From: JASBTN01 sp965228805
Lineage (GTDB): Bacteria; Pseudomonadota; Alphaproteobacteria; Rhodobacterales; Rhodobacteraceae
Direction of reading: 5' to 3'
Assembly: GCF_965228805.1 (NCBI RefSeq)
Contig: NZ_CBDDIE010000003.1
Span: forward strand, 1,550,001-1,614,000
Length of the DNA: 64,000 nucleotides
Position 1 is the stretch's first letter. Each line of letters begins with the position of its first letter. Positions 32,500 to 41,277 of this stretch are shown here, piece by piece. Below the pieces are notes generated by a model. That model saw only the letters and a list, made by a program, of their open reading frames with translations. It searched no databases and had not been told where the DNA came from. Made by a program: the position numbers and the translations under genes.

Positions 32500-34299
32500 A
32501 TGGCCGGACCCCTGACCCCCGCCTTCGACCCGGACAGGGACCTGACCATCGGCGCGGCCGAGGGGCGGGCCAAGCTGGTGTGGTTTGTCGATTTCACCGA
32601 CCCGCTGACCCGGCGTATGCGCGATGTGTTGCAGCAGACCGCGCGCGGCTTCGGGGCGCGTAATGCGGCGCTCGCGGTGCGCTACCTGCCGGATCCCAGC
32701 TTTGGTGAAAGCTCGGATGTCGCCGCCCGCGCCGCCATCGCCGCTCAGGCACAGGGCGCCCATCTGGCGATGTTCCAGGCGCTGTTCTCCCGCCCGCCGC
32801 GCTATACCGAAGGGCTGGTCGTGGCCCTGGCCGAGGCGCTGGAGCTCGACACCGACCGGTTCCGCGCCGATCTCTGGTCGGAGGCGACCACCCAGCAGCT
32901 CGACCAACACCGCGCCTCCGCCCTCTCGGCGGGTGTCGAACAGACCCCGGCGCTGTTCATCGACGGGCGCGAATATGAGGGCGCCTGGGACGAGGCGAGC
33001 CTGGTCGATGCGATCGAGAAACCGATCGCCGTGCGCCTGCACATGGCCACGCAGGAGTTCTTCCGCTGGGCCGCCGCCGCCGGTCTGGTACTGGTGCTGG
33101 CGACCCTCGCCGCGCTCTTCGTCGCCAATGCGGGCGGCCATGATTGGTACGAACATTTGCGTCACACCAAGATGGGGCTGGTCGCCGCCGATTGGGCCTT
33201 CAAACTGCCGTTCGAGGCCTGGATCAACGACGCGCTGATGGCGCTGTTCTTCCTGCTGGTGGGGATCGAGATCAAACGCGAGATGGTGGATGGTGAACTG
33301 TCCGACATGTCCTCCGCCGCGCTGCCCATCATCGGCGCACTGGGCGGCATGATCGTGCCCGCCGCGATCTATGTGGCGATCAACTGGGGCACACCCACGC
33401 AGCACGGCTGGGGCATTCCCATGGCCACCGACATTGCCTTTACCCTGGGCATCATGGCGCTGTTGGGCGACCGTGTGCCGACCTCGCTGAAGATCTTCGT
33501 GTCTGCCCTGGCCATCGCCGATGACCTTGGTGCGATCCTGGTCATTGCCGCCTTCTATGGCCACGGTTTCCATATGGATGCGTTCGGCGCGGCGGTCTTC
33601 GTCTTCGTGCTGATGATGACCCTGAACCGCAGCCGCATCTATTCGCGCATCCCCTACCTGGTCTTGATGGTCTTCCTGTGGTTCTTCATCCACGAAAGCG
33701 GGCTGCACGCGACCCTCGCGGGGGTGCTGACCGCCGCCGCCATCCCGTCCCGTCGCCGCGCCAATATCGAAGGCATCGCCGCCCAGGCATCGGCCCTTCT
33801 GGAGGCCGAGGCCCGCGATCCCGAAAAACCCATCGCCCATGGCACGCTCGCCCGCCTGCAAACCGCGATCTACCGCCTGCGCGACCCGGGCTTTCATCTG
33901 CAACATGCGCTGGAGAACTGGTCGAACTTCCTGATCCTGCCGCTCTTTGCCTTCTTCAACACCGGGATCGTGATCCTTGGCTCCAGCTTCTCGCCCTTCG
34001 CCCCCGAGGCGCTGGGCGTCATGGCGGGCCTGGTGATCGGCAAACCCCTGGGCATCTTCGTCTTCGTCTTCATCGCCGTGCAACTGGGCCTCGCCCGGCT
34101 CTCGCCCGAGATCAACTGGGCCCAGATCATCGGCGCGGGGCTGCTGGCCGGGGTCGGCTTTACCATGTCGATCTTCATCGGCTCGGCCAGTTTCGAAGGC
34201 GCGCAGCTGGACAGTGTCAAACTGGCGATCCTCCTGGCCTCCACCGTGGCCGCCATTGCGGGTTCGCTGGTGCTGATGGCCGCCGCCCGGCGGGGCTGA
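32500..34299 (+). CDS. nhaA: Na+/H+ antiporter NhaA with N-terminal thioredoxin-like domain
   Basis: This 599-residue protein joins a DsbA/thioredoxin-like domain (about 1-180) to a full NhaA antiporter (about 185-595), which exchanges sodium for protons across the inner membrane. NhaA landmarks are GIPMATDIAFTLG and SALAIADDLGAILVIAAFYG, with the ion-binding aspartates, and GAGLLAGVGFTMSIFIGSA. The thioredoxin-like part keeps the fold signature (VWFVDFTDPLTRRM, then GVEQTPALFIDG) but has lost the CxxC cysteines, so it cannot act as a thiol oxidoreductase. NhaA proteins of most proteobacteria lack this extension. Confidence 0.92.
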   Translation: MAGPLTPAFDPDRDLTIGAAEGRAKLVWFVDFTDPLTRRMRDVLQQTARGFGARNAALAVRYLPDPSFGESSDVAARAAIAAQAQGAHLAMFQALFSRPPRYTEGLVVALAEALELDTDRFRADLWSEATTQQLDQHRASALSAGVEQTPALFIDGREYEGAWDEASLVDAIEKPIAVRLHMATQEFFRWAAAAGLVLVLATLAALFVANAGGHDWYEHLRHTKMGLVAADWAFKLPFEAWINDALMALFFLLVGIEIKREMVDGELSDMSSAALPIIGALGGMIVPAAIYVAINWGTPTQHGWGIPMATDIAFTLGIMALLGDRVPTSLKIFVSALAIADDLGAILVIAAFYGHGFHMDAFGAAVFVFVLMMTLNRSRIYSRIPYLVLMVFLWFFIHESGLHATLAGVLTAAAIPSRRRANIEGIAAQASALLEAEARDPEKPIAHGTLARLQTAIYRLRDPGFHLQHALENWSNFLILPLFAFFNTGIVILGSSFSPFAPEALGVMAGLVIGKPLGIFVFVFIAVQLGLARLSPEINWAQIIGAGLLAGVGFTMSIFIGSASFEGAQLDSVKLAILLASTVAAIAGSLVLMAAARRG

Positions 34300-34349
34300 T
34301 CACAGCCGCCGGTGCAATCGGGACGCAAAAGCGTGAAAATCAGGAAACC

Positions 34350-34967
34350 TCAGCCGGTGTGCCGCGCCCGAAAACGGCGTTCCTCGGCTTCGCTGGGGCG
34401 GGTGCCGGTAAAGATCTCGATATAGTCGCGGGTCCGGCTGAACCGTGTTTCGGCATCCTCTTCGATCAGCATCGAGATATAGCCGACCTGGGTATAGAGC
34501 ACCGTCATCGCCCGGGTGGTGGCTTGCGCCTCGTCAAAGCCGAAGCGCCGGAACAGATCGGTAATCGCCTCGCGCCGCAGGTCGTCGGCGCGGCTGACCC
34601 GCGTCTGCAAGGCGGCATCGTTGCGCGCCCAGTTGCGCACCGCCAGGTCCAGGCGCGAGTCGAACAGATCGGGATCCTGCCAGCAGTCGAACAGGTTGTA
34701 GATCGCTTCGCAGATCGTCTCTGCATAGGCCTCGCAGCGGGCGACGAGGTTGCCGGTGTTCTTGTCTTCCCACCGGGTGATCATCGCCTCCAGCAACGCA
34801 TCGCGGTCCTTGAAATGCCAATAGAACCCGGTGCGTGTCAGCCCCAGCCGCTTGGCCAACGGCATGACCTTCACCGCCTCCACCCCGCTTTCGCACAGCA
34901 CCTCATGGGCCGCGTCCAGCCACATGTCCTCGCTCGCGCGGGGCTTTGTCCTGCTTGTCGTGTCCAT
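34350..34967 (-). CDS. TetR-family transcriptional regulator
   Basis: This 205-residue regulator has its helix-turn-helix at about 15-60 (AHEVLCESGVEAVKVMPLAKRLG then GFYWHFKDRDALLEA) and a helical ligand domain. The minus-strand frame is open far past the ATG at 34967, but that part is only the shadow of the divergent gene. It diverges from the flavin-dependent demethylase at 35058; two matching palindromes lie between them. Confidence 0.88.
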   Translation of the reverse strand: MDTTSRTKPRASEDMWLDAAHEVLCESGVEAVKVMPLAKRLGLTRTGFYWHFKDRDALLEAMITRWEDKNTGNLVARCEAYAETICEAIYNLFDCWQDPDLFDSRLDLAVRNWARNDAALQTRVSRADDLRREAITDLFRRFGFDEAQATTRAMTVLYTQVGYISMLIEEDAETRFSRTRDYIEIFTGTRPSEAEERRFRARHTG

Positions 34968-34986
34968 CGGGCTATTCTCAGGGAAC

Positions 34987-35022
34987 TTGACAGGTGTGTC
35001 AATAATGGTGACAGCTATGTCA
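34987..35022. promoter_or_regulatory. Two TetR operators, 21 bp centre to centre
   Basis: TTGACAGGTGTGTCAA (34987-35002) and TGACAGCTATGTCA (35009-35022) both fit TGACA-N4-TGTCA. Their centres are two helical turns apart, so two dimers could bind the same face of the DNA. They sit between the TetR gene and the demethylase gene. Confidence 0.75.
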
Positions 35023-35057
35023 ATCGGAAAGCACGCCCGGATTGGAAAGAGCCAGCC

Positions 35058-37100
35058 ATGTCCAAAGATCCCCTGTTGCAACCCTTTCAGCTCAAGCATC
35101 TGACGCTGAAAAACCGGATCATGACCACCAGCCATGAACCGGCCTATCCCGAGGATGGCATGCCCAAGGAACGCTATGCGGCCTATCACGCGGAACGGGC
35201 GCGGGCGGGTGTGGCGCTGGCAATGACGGCGGGCTCGGCGGCGGTGTCGCGCGACAGCCCGCCCGCCTTCAACAACGTGCTGGCTTACCGCGACGAGGTC
35301 GTGCCCTGGATCCGCCAGCTGACCGACCGGGTGCATGAACACGGCTGCGCGGTGATGATCCAGCTGACCCACCTGGGGCGGCGCACCGGCTGGAACAAGG
35401 GCGACTGGCTGCCGTCGCTGTCGTCCTCCAAGCACCGCGAACCGGCCCACCGCGCCTTCCCGAAACTGGCCGAGGATTGGGACATCGAACGCATCATCAC
35501 GGACTTCGCCGATGCCGCCGAACGCATGCAGGCAGGCGGCATGGACGGGGTCGAGATCATGACCCACAGCCACCTGCTGGACCAGTTCATCTCGCCGCTG
35601 ACCAATGACCTGGACGGGCCCTATGGCCGGGGTAGCCTGGAAAACCGCATGCGCCTGACCACCGACATCCTTGCCGCCGTGCGCGCCCGGGTGGGTGACG
35701 ATTTCATCGTCGGCGTGCGTTACTCCCCGGACGAAATGCAGGGTGGCGGCATTACCGAAGACATGGGGATCGAGATCGCCCAGATGCTGGAGGCTCAGGG
35801 TCATATCGACTACCTGAACATCAACCGGGGCCGCACCCAGACCGATCCGGGCCTGACCGATGTGATCCCGGTGCAGGGCATGAAGAACGCGCCGCATATC
35901 GACTTCGTCGGGCGGGTCAAATCCACCGTCTCCCTGCCGGTGTTCCACGCGTCCAAGATCCCCGACGTCGCCACCGCCCGCCACGCGGTGGCCTCGGGGC
36001 TCATGGACATGGTCGGCATGACCCGCGCCCACATGGCCGACCCGCATATCGTGCGCAAGATCACCCTAGGGCGTGAGGATGACATCCGCCCCTGCGTCGG
36101 CGCCACCTATTGCCTCGACCGCATCTACCAATCCGGCGATGCGCTCTGCATCCACAACGCGGCGACCGGGCGCGAGCTGACCATGCCGCACCAGATCACC
36201 CCCGCGCCCGACAAGAAGAGGGTCGTCATCATCGGCGCCGGCCCCGGCGGGCTCGAGGCCGCCCGCGTCGCCGCCGAACGCGGCCATGACGTGACGGTGT
36301 TCGAGGCGCAACCCGACCCCGGCGGCCAGATCCGCCTGACCGCGCAGTCGCCGCGCCGCCGCGAGATGATCTCGATCATCGACTGGCGCATGGCCCAATG
36401 CGCCGCCCGCGATGTCGAGTTCCATTTCAACACCTGGGCCGAAGCCGCAGATGTCACCGCGCTGAACCCCGATGTGGTCATCGTCGCCACCGGCGGTCTT
36501 CCCAACACCACCCTGTTCGAGGCTGAGGACTCGCCCCACGTCACCAGCACGTGGGACATTATCTCGGGGGACGTGAAACCCGCCTCCCACGTGCTGATCT
36601 ACGACGAAAGCGGCGACCACCCCGGGCTGCAAGCCGCCGAGGTTGCCGCCGAGGCGGGCAGCAAGGTCGAACTCATGACCCCCGACCGCAGCGTCGCGCC
36701 GGAGGTCATGGGCATGACCCTGGTGCCCTACATGCGCGCGCTGCAGGACAAGGACGTTACCTTTACCCTCGCGCGCCGCCTGCTGGAGGTCGCGCGCGAC
36801 GGCAACAAGCTCACCGCCACCATCGGCACGGATTACTCCGACCACAGCCATACGGCGGCGTATGATCAGATCGTGGTGAACTACGGCACCATGCCGATGG
36901 ATGACCTCTATTTCGAGCTGAAGGACGGGTCGCGCAACTTGGGCGCCGTCGACCACGACGCCCTGATCGAGGGTCACCCACAGACCCTGGAGCGCAACCC
37001 GAAGGGCCGCTATCAACTGTTCCGGATCGGCGACGCCGTTTCGGCCCGCAACACTCACGCAGCCATCTATGATGCGCTGCGCCTGATGAAGGATATCTGA
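35058..37100 (+). CDS. DgcA/StcD-family NADH:flavin oxidoreductase (N-methyl amine demethylase)
   Basis: This 680-residue enzyme has an Old-Yellow-Enzyme FMN barrel (about 1-370), an iron-sulfur region and a C-terminal NAD/FAD domain (about 390-650, VVIIGAGPGGLEAARVAAERG). It resembles DgcA (dimethylglycine) and StcD (N-methylproline) demethylases, including the closing NTHAAIYDALRL. The cluster region is RPCVGATYCLDR...ALCIHNAATGRE. Compared with trimethylamine dehydrogenase, one of the four cluster cysteines is replaced by alanine; related demethylases share this. The ATG follows ggaaagag. It is divergent from a TetR gene and followed after one base by a ProC-like reductase, which favours a proline-type substrate such as N-methylproline. 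Confidence 0.87.
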   Translation: MSKDPLLQPFQLKHLTLKNRIMTTSHEPAYPEDGMPKERYAAYHAERARAGVALAMTAGSAAVSRDSPPAFNNVLAYRDEVVPWIRQLTDRVHEHGCAVMIQLTHLGRRTGWNKGDWLPSLSSSKHREPAHRAFPKLAEDWDIERIITDFADAAERMQAGGMDGVEIMTHSHLLDQFISPLTNDLDGPYGRGSLENRMRLTTDILAAVRARVGDDFIVGVRYSPDEMQGGGITEDMGIEIAQMLEAQGHIDYLNINRGRTQTDPGLTDVIPVQGMKNAPHIDFVGRVKSTVSLPVFHASKIPDVATARHAVASGLMDMVGMTRAHMADPHIVRKITLGREDDIRPCVGATYCLDRIYQSGDALCIHNAATGRELTMPHQITPAPDKKRVVIIGAGPGGLEAARVAAERGHDVTVFEAQPDPGGQIRLTAQSPRRREMISIIDWRMAQCAARDVEFHFNTWAEAADVTALNPDVVIVATGGLPNTTLFEAEDSPHVTSTWDIISGDVKPASHVLIYDESGDHPGLQAAEVAAEAGSKVELMTPDRSVAPEVMGMTLVPYMRALQDKDVTFTLARRLLEVARDGNKLTATIGTDYSDHSHTAAYDQIVVNYGTMPMDDLYFELKDGSRNLGAVDHDALIEGHPQTLERNPKGRYQLFRIGDAVSARNTHAAIYDALRLMKDI

Positions 37101-37101
37101 C

Positions 37102-37821
37102 ATGCGTATTGGCGTGATTGGCACCGGCACCATCGCCACCGCCGTGGTGCGCGGCATCGCAGGCGACGGGCACCAGATCACGGTTTCCGCCCGTTCGGCG
37201 GCGAATGCCCGGGCCCTGTCGGAGGCTTTCGACAACGTCACCATCGCGGAAAACCAGGCGGTGCTGGAGGCAAGCGACGTGGTGCTGATCGGCACCACCG
37301 GCGCCCAGGCCGACGCGGCGCTCGGTCCGCTCACCTTCCGCCCCGATCACATCGTGATTTCGCTCATGGCCGACCTGCCGCTGGATCACGTGGCCCGCCT
37401 GGTCGCCCCGGCCGAGGACCCCGTGATGCTGATCCCCTTCCCGGTGATCGCCACCGGCGGCTCCCCGGTCCTGACCTGCCCGCCAAGCCCGACCGTGCAG
37501 GCCCTGGTCGGCGCGCGCAACCTGGTCATTCCCTTTGACGACCCCGCCCAGATGGCCCCCTTCATGGCGGCCCAGGCGACACTTTCCCCCGCGCTGAAGC
37601 TGGTGGCAACCGCCGCCGACTGGCTGGCGGCACGCAGCGGCGACCCCGCCCAGGCCGAGGCCTTTCTGACCGCGCTTATCGCCAATTCCATGCAGGGGGC
37701 GCCGCTGGCTGACAGCCTCGCCGCGCTGGACACGCCCGGCGGCTACAACCAGCGCCTGCGTGATCACATGGAGCCGGGCTATCAGCTGCTGCGCGAGGGG
37801 TTGGACAAGCTCGAAACCTGA
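37102..37821 (+). CDS. ProC-like NAD(P)-binding reductase
   Basis: This 239-residue protein has the N-terminal Rossmann motif RIGVIGTGTIATAVVRG and the overall plan of pyrroline-5-carboxylate reductase and coenzyme-F420-type reductases. The C-terminal helical domain (about 160-235) is the dimerisation part. It begins directly behind the DgcA/StcD-like demethylase, so a role in handling a pyrroline or imine product is plausible. It is somewhat diverged from ProC and no housekeeping role is implied. Confidence 0.75.
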   Translation: MRIGVIGTGTIATAVVRGIAGDGHQITVSARSAANARALSEAFDNVTIAENQAVLEASDVVLIGTTGAQADAALGPLTFRPDHIVISLMADLPLDHVARLVAPAEDPVMLIPFPVIATGGSPVLTCPPSPTVQALVGARNLVIPFDDPAQMAPFMAAQATLSPALKLVATAADWLAARSGDPAQAEAFLTALIANSMQGAPLADSLAALDTPGGYNQRLRDHMEPGYQLLREGLDKLET

Positions 37822-37839
37822 CCATACGATCCCGTAGGG

Positions 37840-40800
37840 TCAGCGCAACTCGTGCACCCGCACCCCATCACAGGCCTCTTGCGCCAAGTCGCGCATATGG
37901 CTGTGGTGGGTCAGATAGATCACCTGCCCCAGCCCGCTCATCTCGGCCAGCAAGCCAAAGGTCGCCCGCGCACGGTCATCATCAAAGCTCTCCATGATGT
38001 CATCCGCGATGAAGGGCACCGGCCCGTTCTGCGCGGCAAACTCGTGATACCCTGCGATGCGCAAAGCCAGGTAGAGCTGCGCCCGCGTGCCCTCGGACAG
38101 CTGCGTGGCCTGTTTCGACCCGCCCGCTGCGGGCAGGGCCACCAGCACCTCGCGGTTGCCCTCCGCCTGGGTGGTCAGCCCCGAATAGGCCCCGCCGGTC
38201 ATGGTCGCGAAGGCCTCCGAGGCGCGGGTCATCATGCCGCTGCGATGGTTGTCGCGATAGCGCCGCAGCGCATCCTCCACCGCCAGCAGCCCCAGCCGCG
38301 CGCGCAGATGTGCCCGCGCGCCTTCCTCGATCTCGACCAGGCAGGTCTGGCGCGCCTCCTCCAGCCGCGCCACCGCCCCGTCACCGCCCACTGCCGCCAG
38401 CGCGGCCTCGGCGTCGCGGAAGGCGGCATGTGCCGTCTCCTGTGCCGTTTGCAGAGGTTTCACCTCTTCCGACAGCCGTTCGATCCGGGCCGCAATCTCT
38501 GTTGCATCCGCCCCGTCGAGCCTTGCCAGAGCCGCCTCAACCGTCTCTTCGCCCAGCGTGTTGCACAGATCCACCGCGCGCTCTGCCCGGTCGCGCACCA
38601 GTTCCGCCCGCCTCCCGGCCTCACGCAGGGCATCCCGTGCGGCGGCCCAGTCGTCCAGGCCGAAGAAGTCGCAGACCTGCGCCACCCGCGCCTGATGCCC
38701 GGCGCTCTTGCGGGTCAGAGCGTCCAGTGCCTCCCGTGCCGTCGCCAGTCTGTTCCGCACATCGGCCCGCCGTGCCGCCCCCTCCTGCGCATCGCGCAAC
38801 CGGCTTGCCAGACGTGCCCAGAGCGTATTCACCGGCAGATCCGTTTCCATCCCGGCCCGTTCGGCCAGCGCGGTGGCTTCCGTCACGAACTGTGCCTGGT
38901 TCTCCGCCATCGTGTCGATGCGATGGTCCAGATCATGGATCCGGCCGAGCACTTCGCGCAGTTCGGACAATTCCTCCAGCACGCCGCGCATCTCGCCCAC
39001 GTCGGGCAGGGGGTCGGCCCAGGCGGTGCCCTTCAGCGCCGCTGCCCAGTCATCCTGCCAACTGTCCAGAGCCGTTGTGGCCTCCTCTTCCATACGCTTC
39101 CGTTCGGAAACTGCATCGCGCGCCTGCCGAACCTGTTCTGCCAGCCCTTTCAGCTCCGCTGCATCCTCCACCAGGGCCTGGGCTGCGGCCAGGGCCGGGC
39201 TCAGTCCGGTGTCTGCGGGCAAGCCACGTCCGGCCCGCTCCAGCGCCGCCAGCACTTCACCGCGTGCCCGTTCCACCAAGGCCAACAAACGCGCCCGGTC
39301 GCGCGCGGCATCATCGCGTGCCAGAAGCGCCGCGCGCGCCGCCGCCAGCCGGTCCAGCCAGCCCTCCAGCGCCTGCGCCCCCATCTCCTCGGGCAGGGCG
39401 GCAGAGATGCCACGGACCGCCGCAGCCAAGTCGTCGCGCCGCGCCTCCAGCTCTGCCTCTGCGCCTGCCAAATCCGTCTGCGCACTCGCCAGTTGCGCCT
39501 CGGCGCGGGTGACTGCCGCATCCGCCTCCCGCGCGCGGTCGGCCTGCGCAGTGCGCGCGGCAAGCGTCGCCGTGACCCGGTCATCCAGCCGCATCGCCTG
39601 TTCGAAGGCATCGGCGCTTTCTGCATCCAGCCGCGCGCGATGTTCGGCCCAGGCCGCCTCGCGCCGGGTGCGGGCCTGCCCGGCGTCTGCCGCGCTCGCG
39701 CTGCCCTCCAGCTCCAGCCCGGCCCGCGCCGATTTGCGCTCGGCCACCGCCTCTTCGCAGCGCGCAAGCTCCGCCGCTGCAAGCTCCTGGGCCCGTAGCG
39801 CCGCTTCCAGCCGTGCGCCCAGATCCGCCACCGCTTCGCGCGTGGGGCAGGTCAGCGCGGTCATCTCTGCCGCTGTTCCGGTCCAGGGCGCCAGGGCCGC
39901 CAAAGCCGCCTGCAACGCCCCTTCGGCCCCATCCAGCGCCGCCTGTGCCCGGTCCGCCGCCCCGCGTGGATCATCCGCGCGCAGGGTTGCGACCAGCCCG
40001 CGCAACTCCCCTGCTTCCGCGACTGCACCCCCGGCCTCGGCCAGCCGCGCCTCGGCCCGGTCGCGCAGCGCCTCGGCGCGGGTCCGCTCAGTCACGGCAG
40101 TGCGATAGGCGCCATGCACCGCGCCGTGTGCCTCCACCAGCCCGCGCAGCCGGGTCAGCACTGCGGTTTCCGGCAGCAAAGCCGTCGGCGCAGCCCCCGG
40201 TCGTCCCAACCGCCGGAGGCAATCCGCCATCCGCGCCCCATCCGTGTCGCGCTCGCGCTGGCGTTTCGGCAGGTCGGTCAGCGCCGTGTCATGGGCGGGT
40301 TTCAACGCCTCCGCCGCCTCAATTGCCTGCGCCAGGGCCAGGATCTCGGCATCCTCGGGCTGCTTGGCCAGGTCCTGTTCCAACCCGGCCACCGCACCCT
40401 CTGCCGCCGCCAGATGCGCGCGCAGCTCGGTCTCGGCCCGGTCCAGCGCCTCGGCGTCGCGCAGCCAGTCCGCAGGCGGGTCCTTCAGCTCACCGAACCC
40501 GGTGATTTCGGCGTCCAACCGGTTGAGATGCGCTGCCGTGCGCTGCCCGGCCCGCAGCGCCTCCAGCGCGATGCGTTGCCGGGTGGCGGCCTCCAACGCT
40601 TCCTGCGCCGCGCGCCAGTCGGTTTCGGCCGCGTCACGCGCCGCGGTCAGTTTCGCAAAGCCCGCCGCCTGCGTGTCCAACGCCTTGATCCGCGCATCCA
40701 GATCGGCCAGGTCCTTGCCCAGATCACGCAGCTGCCCCTTGCGGCCCGACGTGCTCAGAAACGCCTGTGATTCCGCATCAAACCCCGCCAGCTGCGCCGA

Positions 40801-41274
40801 GAGGTCGCTCAGCCCGGCACTCGCCTGAAACAGCAGCTCCCCCAGATCGCCTTCCGAGGCCAGGATGCTCTCGCCCCCCTCTTCCAGCGTCTGCCGATTG
40901 AGCGAGAACATGGCGCCGTAAGCCGCCCGATCCATGCCAAACAGCGCGCCGGACAAAAGCGCCTCGGGCACCGGCGCGCCGGTGCTGTCCAACAGCGAGC
41001 CATCGCGCTTCTTGACCCGGGTCAGCGCATGGGGCTTGCCGCCGATGCTCAGCGCCGCACCCACCTGCATCGACTTGTAATCATGCAGGAAATTCATTGC
41101 GCTGCGGTCGGGCATGCGAAACAGAAAGTCCAGCCATGCGGAGAGAAGCGTGGATTTCCCCGCCTCGTTCGGCCCGTGGATCACGTGCAGGTCGGGGGTC
41201 TGTGCGGGGCCGAATTCCACCGCCTGATCGGTGAATTTGCCGTAGCGTGTGAGGTCGAGCCGGTCGAGGCGCAT
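37840..41274 (-). CDS. YhaN-like AAA ATPase (SbcC/Rad50 type)
   Basis: This 1144-residue SMC-like ATPase has Walker A GPNEAGKSTLLSAW at about 34 and the C-terminal signature/Walker B half (TQLSEGTRAQLYLALRIAG and PFIADDIMESFDDDRA) at about 1060-1120. Between them lie some 800 residues of alanine-, glutamate- and arginine-rich coiled coil. Together with the phosphoesterase 3 bases upstream it should form a DNA-end or branched-DNA processing complex like SbcCD/YhaNO. The strong codon bias makes long antisense frames here, which are not genes. Confidence 0.9.
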   Translation of the reverse strand: MRLDRLDLTRYGKFTDQAVEFGPAQTPDLHVIHGPNEAGKSTLLSAWLDFLFRMPDRSAMNFLHDYKSMQVGAALSIGGKPHALTRVKKRDGSLLDSTGAPVPEALLSGALFGMDRAAYGAMFSLNRQTLEEGGESILASEGDLGELLFQASAGLSDLSAQLAGFDAESQAFLSTSGRKGQLRDLGKDLADLDARIKALDTQAAGFAKLTAARDAAETDWRAAQEALEAATRQRIALEALRAGQRTAAHLNRLDAEITGFGELKDPPADWLRDAEALDRAETELRAHLAAAEGAVAGLEQDLAKQPEDAEILALAQAIEAAEALKPAHDTALTDLPKRQRERDTDGARMADCLRRLGRPGAAPTALLPETAVLTRLRGLVEAHGAVHGAYRTAVTERTRAEALRDRAEARLAEAGGAVAEAGELRGLVATLRADDPRGAADRAQAALDGAEGALQAALAALAPWTGTAAEMTALTCPTREAVADLGARLEAALRAQELAAAELARCEEAVAERKSARAGLELEGSASAADAGQARTRREAAWAEHRARLDAESADAFEQAMRLDDRVTATLAARTAQADRAREADAAVTRAEAQLASAQTDLAGAEAELEARRDDLAAAVRGISAALPEEMGAQALEGWLDRLAAARAALLARDDAARDRARLLALVERARGEVLAALERAGRGLPADTGLSPALAAAQALVEDAAELKGLAEQVRQARDAVSERKRMEEEATTALDSWQDDWAAALKGTAWADPLPDVGEMRGVLEELSELREVLGRIHDLDHRIDTMAENQAQFVTEATALAERAGMETDLPVNTLWARLASRLRDAQEGAARRADVRNRLATAREALDALTRKSAGHQARVAQVCDFFGLDDWAAARDALREAGRRAELVRDRAERAVDLCNTLGEETVEAALARLDGADATEIAARIERLSEEVKPLQTAQETAHAAFRDAEAALAAVGGDGAVARLEEARQTCLVEIEEGARAHLRARLGLLAVEDALRRYRDNHRSGMMTRASEAFATMTGGAYSGLTTQAEGNREVLVALPAAGGSKQATQLSEGTRAQLYLALRIAGYHEFAAQNGPVPFIADDIMESFDDDRARATFGLLAEMSGLGQVIYLTHHSHMRDLAQEACDGVRVHELR

Positions 41275-41277
41275 CGC

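Noticed and set aside
32365..34083. 572-codon frame on the minus strand
   Set aside because: Antisense to nhaA, histidine- and glutamine-rich, with no recognisable domain.
34968..36047. Long upstream extension of the TetR gene
   Set aside because: It runs antisense through the demethylase gene; TetR proteins of this type are about 200 residues and the ATG at 34967 fits.
37852..40828. Several long frames opposite the yhaN-like gene
   Set aside because: Low-complexity arginine-, serine-, alanine- and proline-rich shadows of a biased coding sequence.
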